A DNA stretch of 64,000 nt from contig CAVNZM010000015.1 in NCBI GenBank assembly GCA_963693365.1, positions 2,356,001 to 2,420,000 on the forward strand, read 5' to 3'. Position numbers and translations under genes: made by a program. The stretch is from Amoebidium appalachense (Eukaryota > Ichthyosporea). Under the pieces are notes generated by a model. That model did no database searches. It was not told the DNA's origin and was given only the letters and a program-made list of their open reading frames with translations. Of the stretch, positions 60,794 to 64,000 are shown piece by piece (the first letter of the stretch is position 1; every line of letters begins with the position of its first letter).

Positions 60794-62783
60794 GGATTGT
60801 GGGCTGACGGCAGCCACACACAATACAAACGAATGTCGAGGGCAAGCGTGTAGGCAGCCACCTCAGGCTGGCGGCATACACGGTTAAGGCGTCGGGATGC
60901 TGAACGACCCTTAGCAACAGCCCCAAGCAGCGCCGTCGAATCAAGGCCCCAAAGGTAGCGGGAGCCCCGGGCAGCCGTAGACCGGCCTAATCGACGAAGC
61001 CCCAGGAGCAAGGCTTCTCCCTCCAGAATGTTGATGTGGTCGGAGTGGCGCCATTGATGACTGATGTTGGTGGTCCACCGGCCACCAACAGCTGCCAGGA
61101 TAGGTGCCGGGGGGGCGGACGGGCTTGGCTCGTACACAGGACCAGACAGCTGGCTATAGTGGCCACGCCGGTTGCAGTGAGGCAGCACTGCGCGGAGAAG
61201 CGTTGCTGGAAGCTTCCGGGACACCACTGCACCACCCAACAAGGAAGCATCAGTGCAGAACATGGTGCTAGCAAACCCAGAACGCAAATCACAACGCATC
61301 AAAGGGGCCAAAGCACACATCGCCTGAAGCTCCCACACCACGGGCGGGGGAAGGGGCTGTTCCCGACCCCCCAGCTGCTCCACAAAACTGTAGACGGCAC
61401 TCAGAACCGACAAAAGCGGCCGCTGCAGCAGTGCCGCCCACACCCAACCACCAAGCAACTGCTGCAAACGGAGCTGCGTGACGACACCACGACGCAACAC
61501 GGCCTGGGTTTCCGCCACCAGACGGCACAAGGAAGCGCCAGACGGGCGCAATATCCCAGAGCGATGCATTTCCAGGCCTAGCAGCACCATAGAGGACGAC
61601 GAACCAGCAGCCACATCCTTCTTGACATTGGAGGGAAGACCAGCCGGGCCGGTGACGCCATGATACGATTCACGCTGACGATTGATGGCGGTGGCATCTG
61701 TGCCGACCCAGCCACAGTCGTCTACATACAGGGCATGCTGCGTAGATTCCACAGGCCGCGGCACTATCACACAGAGGCGCTCAATGCGGGGCATGCCGGC
61801 TCGGTCAGCCAACTGCCCATGGACGTCTTGAGCCACAAGCACAGAATGCACCCAGCCCATGGGCACGGTCTTGAGGGCCAGGTACACAAGCCGGTCGGGC
61901 CCAGAAATGCCAACAGCCTCCGAAGACACAGGCGGCAATCCGAAGTACCGCCACAGCCACTCCGGGGCAAGAAGACGATGGAACTGGTTGTCCATGTCTG
62001 ACTTGCCAAAATAGAGGCAATCCTCAGGCCCCAGCAACAGATCGGCAAAATCGGCAGGGTTGGGCAGGTGCACCTTGAGGGCAGGATGATCACGGGCAAA
62101 GAACAGGTTGCCACGGCGGCCGTCAAAAATGACGCGGGCTCTGGTGTCTTTGGGGACCCCAAACAGCCCATTGATGGCCAGTGGTTTTTCCTCCGCCTCG
62201 AAATAGTGCACCATGCCGCAGTCTTGAAACCGAAGAAGCAGGGGACCGTATTCCCCACTGGGAACGTGATGCGCCGGTCGGATGCGGCGCAGCTCTGCAG
62301 GCGTCGGCGGAACAGGCTTGAGAAGGCCGCCGTCGCAGTTGGCCAAAAACGGCTGCAGTGTAGGAGACAAAAACTGCAACACGTCCACTGTGGCTCCAAC
62401 CCCAGGGGGTGGCAAAGCGGCATTTGCCGCGGTGAGAGGTAGCCATCCTGTCAATACAGGGTAGGCCGCGGGGAACGCAGCCAAGACACTACTCGCAGGC
62501 TGAGCGTCGTAGACACCCGCGCGTATAGCATCGTAGCTGGCCCTAAGGACAAAGGTCCACAGGGCATGGTGGTGACTGTTCACCAACCGGGTCGGGAATG
62601 GGCAAGGGCGGCCTGCCCACAGCTCGTTGAGGGCACCAAGACAACGGTTAGAACCCCCTTCAGGCGGTGAGACAGAGGTTGCCGGCGGCGTTGACTCCGT
62701 AGACTGTCTTGTCCAGAACGGTCCGGCACAGGAATGGCCGGAACAGGAAACAAATCAGAGGCGGCAAAGACATAACGTGGCAT
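60763..62783 (-). CDS. DIRS-like copy D, RT-RNase H, long open frame with N-terminal shift
   Basis: From 62586 to TGA 60763 there are 607 codons without interruption, covering all RT motifs ('FGKSDMDNQFH', 'YVDDCGW' at about residue 287 of this frame) and RNase H ('MFCTDASLLGGAVVS', 'NPADGPSRF'). A three-codon-scale insertion near 60863 keeps the frame. The N-terminal part (MPRYVFAASDLFPVP, from 62783) is separated by a 7-base loss near 62655, the same loss as in copy A. It is the longest uninterrupted RT-RNase H frame here, but it lacks a recombinase in cis. Confidence 0.85.
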
Positions 62784-62892
62784 AGCTGTGGAATCCTGAG
62801 AAAATTAGGGGGCATATTGAATCAAGGGCACGTGGCAGGAAACCACAAGAAAATAATATACAGAACCGCGTGCCGAACCCCCAAAGGGCCGT

Positions 62893-63780
62893 TTAGGCCC
62901 TGTGCCCACCGGTCCGTGGAGGGGTCGATGGACCGGCCCCGGATGGGGCGCTGTCGGGATCGCGCCGAGCCCGGGTGACTTCGGCGAGGGTCTTGGCTTG
63001 ACGAACAGCCCGGGTGGCCAAGGCAGGGGGCAGGGGCAGGCTGCGCGCAGGGAGCTCCTCAAACTGCTCTGCAACAGCCCAGCCCCCGTTGGACTGATCA
63101 GCAGTCTGCACATCCAGCAGACGGCGCACACCAACTTCCACAGCAGGTGACTCCTTGCGGGCCCTAGGGTCGGCGGCCAGCAGCAGATCCAGCATACGGG
63201 CAAGCGTCAGAGCCTCCCGTTTGTTGCGGTAGCTGACCCAATCCGCCGCGTGGACAGCCGCAGTGACCGAGGCCTGGTCAGCCAAGGTGCTCTTGAGGTA
63301 GGAAGGGGCCAGACGTTCTTTGACGCGCAGGTTGACTTTGGCGGCGCTGGAGAGCAGGTAACGGCTGGGGTTGGGTTTGGAACGGCCAGAGGAACGACGG
63401 CTGCGAGAGGAATGACCGTAGCCACTGCTGCTGGAAGAAGAATCCTCAGTCGACGATGGGGTGTCTTCACTGCCGGTGTCGTACGCATAGACTGGCTCCT
63501 TGCTCTTTTCCCGCGCAGACAGCGTGCTCAGCAGGCCGCCGGCAGAGGGCTTCTTGGGGCGACCAGACTGGGCAACAGAGAGGGCTTGCACTTGGGCAGA
63601 AAGCGCCTGCAGCTGCTCTTGGACGTCTACACCGTCAGAACGCCGCTGGGGAGAGGGCGACCCAGGTGGGGGGGAGGCACGGCCGCTGCGAGGAGTGCAA
63701 CAGAGCAAGTGCAGCTGGTCGGTGACTTTACAACCGACCATCTCAGGGTCATCAAAAGCCACCGAGCGCGCCTTGAGGGC
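62893..63780 (-). pseudogene. DIRS-like copy D, 5'-truncated gag
   Basis: Open from 63762 to TAA 62893 with the Ser-rich and C-terminal regions intact ('DTGSEDTPSSTEDSSSSSSG', 'RYLLSSAAKVNLRVKERLAP'). The N-terminal ~60 codons and the ATG are missing, because the element ends at about 63780 and G-rich repeats follow. Confidence 0.8.
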
Positions 63781-64000
63781 TGAAACGGGGGATGAGGGAA
63801 GGTATTCTTCGGGGAGGAGGGGGAGAGGGGGATGGTGGTAATGAGGAGAGGGGAGGAGGGGGGGGGGGGAGGGGAGGGAGGAGGATGGTGGTGGTAGTGG
63901 TGGTGGGGGGGTGGGGGGGGGGATAAAACAACGTTTCTGGGGACAGGGTTTTTAGGGTGGGAGGTCGAGGTTTCTTTTCTTCAGGGGAGGGGGGGGGGGA
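63781..64000. repeat. G-rich low-complexity DNA at the window end
   Basis: GGA/GGT-rich sequence with short G runs truncates copy D. No gene is visible. Confidence 0.85.

Noticed and set aside
37158-63783. Arg/Gly-rich open frames antisense to gag and pol
   Set aside because: They are shadows of the GC-rich DIRS-like genes and change with each copy's frameshifts.

Overview
This is a repeat-rich nuclear window from a eukaryote. Genes are split by GT-AG introns. The window holds a DDE transposase gene of the Plavaka type, a chromovirus-like Ty3/gypsy element and several DIRS-like tyrosine-recombinase retrotransposons. Long (CA)n, (CT)n, (GGGGAT)n and poly-C/poly-G tracts run throughout. The mix would suit a green alga or another algal or protist genome, or a fungus. 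The host group cannot be fixed from the sequence alone. I saw no rRNA or tRNA gene.

Region 1, 1-16.2 kb: two divergently transcribed, intron-rich genes. The minus-strand gene (5054-416) has seven exons that join in consistent phases, giving a lysine/serine-rich protein of about 507 aa of no family I recognise. Its first intron contains, on the same strand, an open frame for a JmjC dioxygenase domain with the iron and 2-oxoglutarate residues in place. The plus-strand gene (6580-16160) has nine exons and encodes a C2H2 finger fused to a Plavaka-type transposase of about 1065 aa. Its third intron contains, on the opposite strand, a phospholipase D-like (HKD) reading frame. Its second intron holds an array of about 190-bp repeats, most with two hairpins. 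Together these may be one large composite transposon carrying chromatin and nuclease cargo.

Region 2, 16.2-29.9 kb: essentially gene-free. It holds simple repeats, homopolymer blocks, a few short duplications and an AT-rich stretch dense in an ATTGSCAAT motif.

Region 3, 30.0-34.6 kb, minus strand: a 5'-truncated, frameshifted Ty3/gypsy pol (RT, RNase H, integrase, chromodomain-like end) with a probable 3' LTR at 29970-30761.

Region 4, 35.3-63.8 kb: a nest of DIRS-like elements. The order is gag, then RT-RNase H, then an overlapping tyrosine recombinase. Copy A (36.7-41.0 kb, +), copy B (44.8-49.0 kb, +, best preserved) and copy C (49.8-53.9 kb, +) lie head to tail. Beyond them are inverted and deleted fragments (54.4-58.8 kb) and two minus-strand copies, G (59.1-60.5 kb) and D (60.5-63.8 kb). 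No copy is fully intact, but B and D between them keep nearly every domain.

Several coding frames are broken by exactly one base inside G, C or T runs. This suggests homopolymer length errors in the assembly, or real slippage, rather than decay alone.
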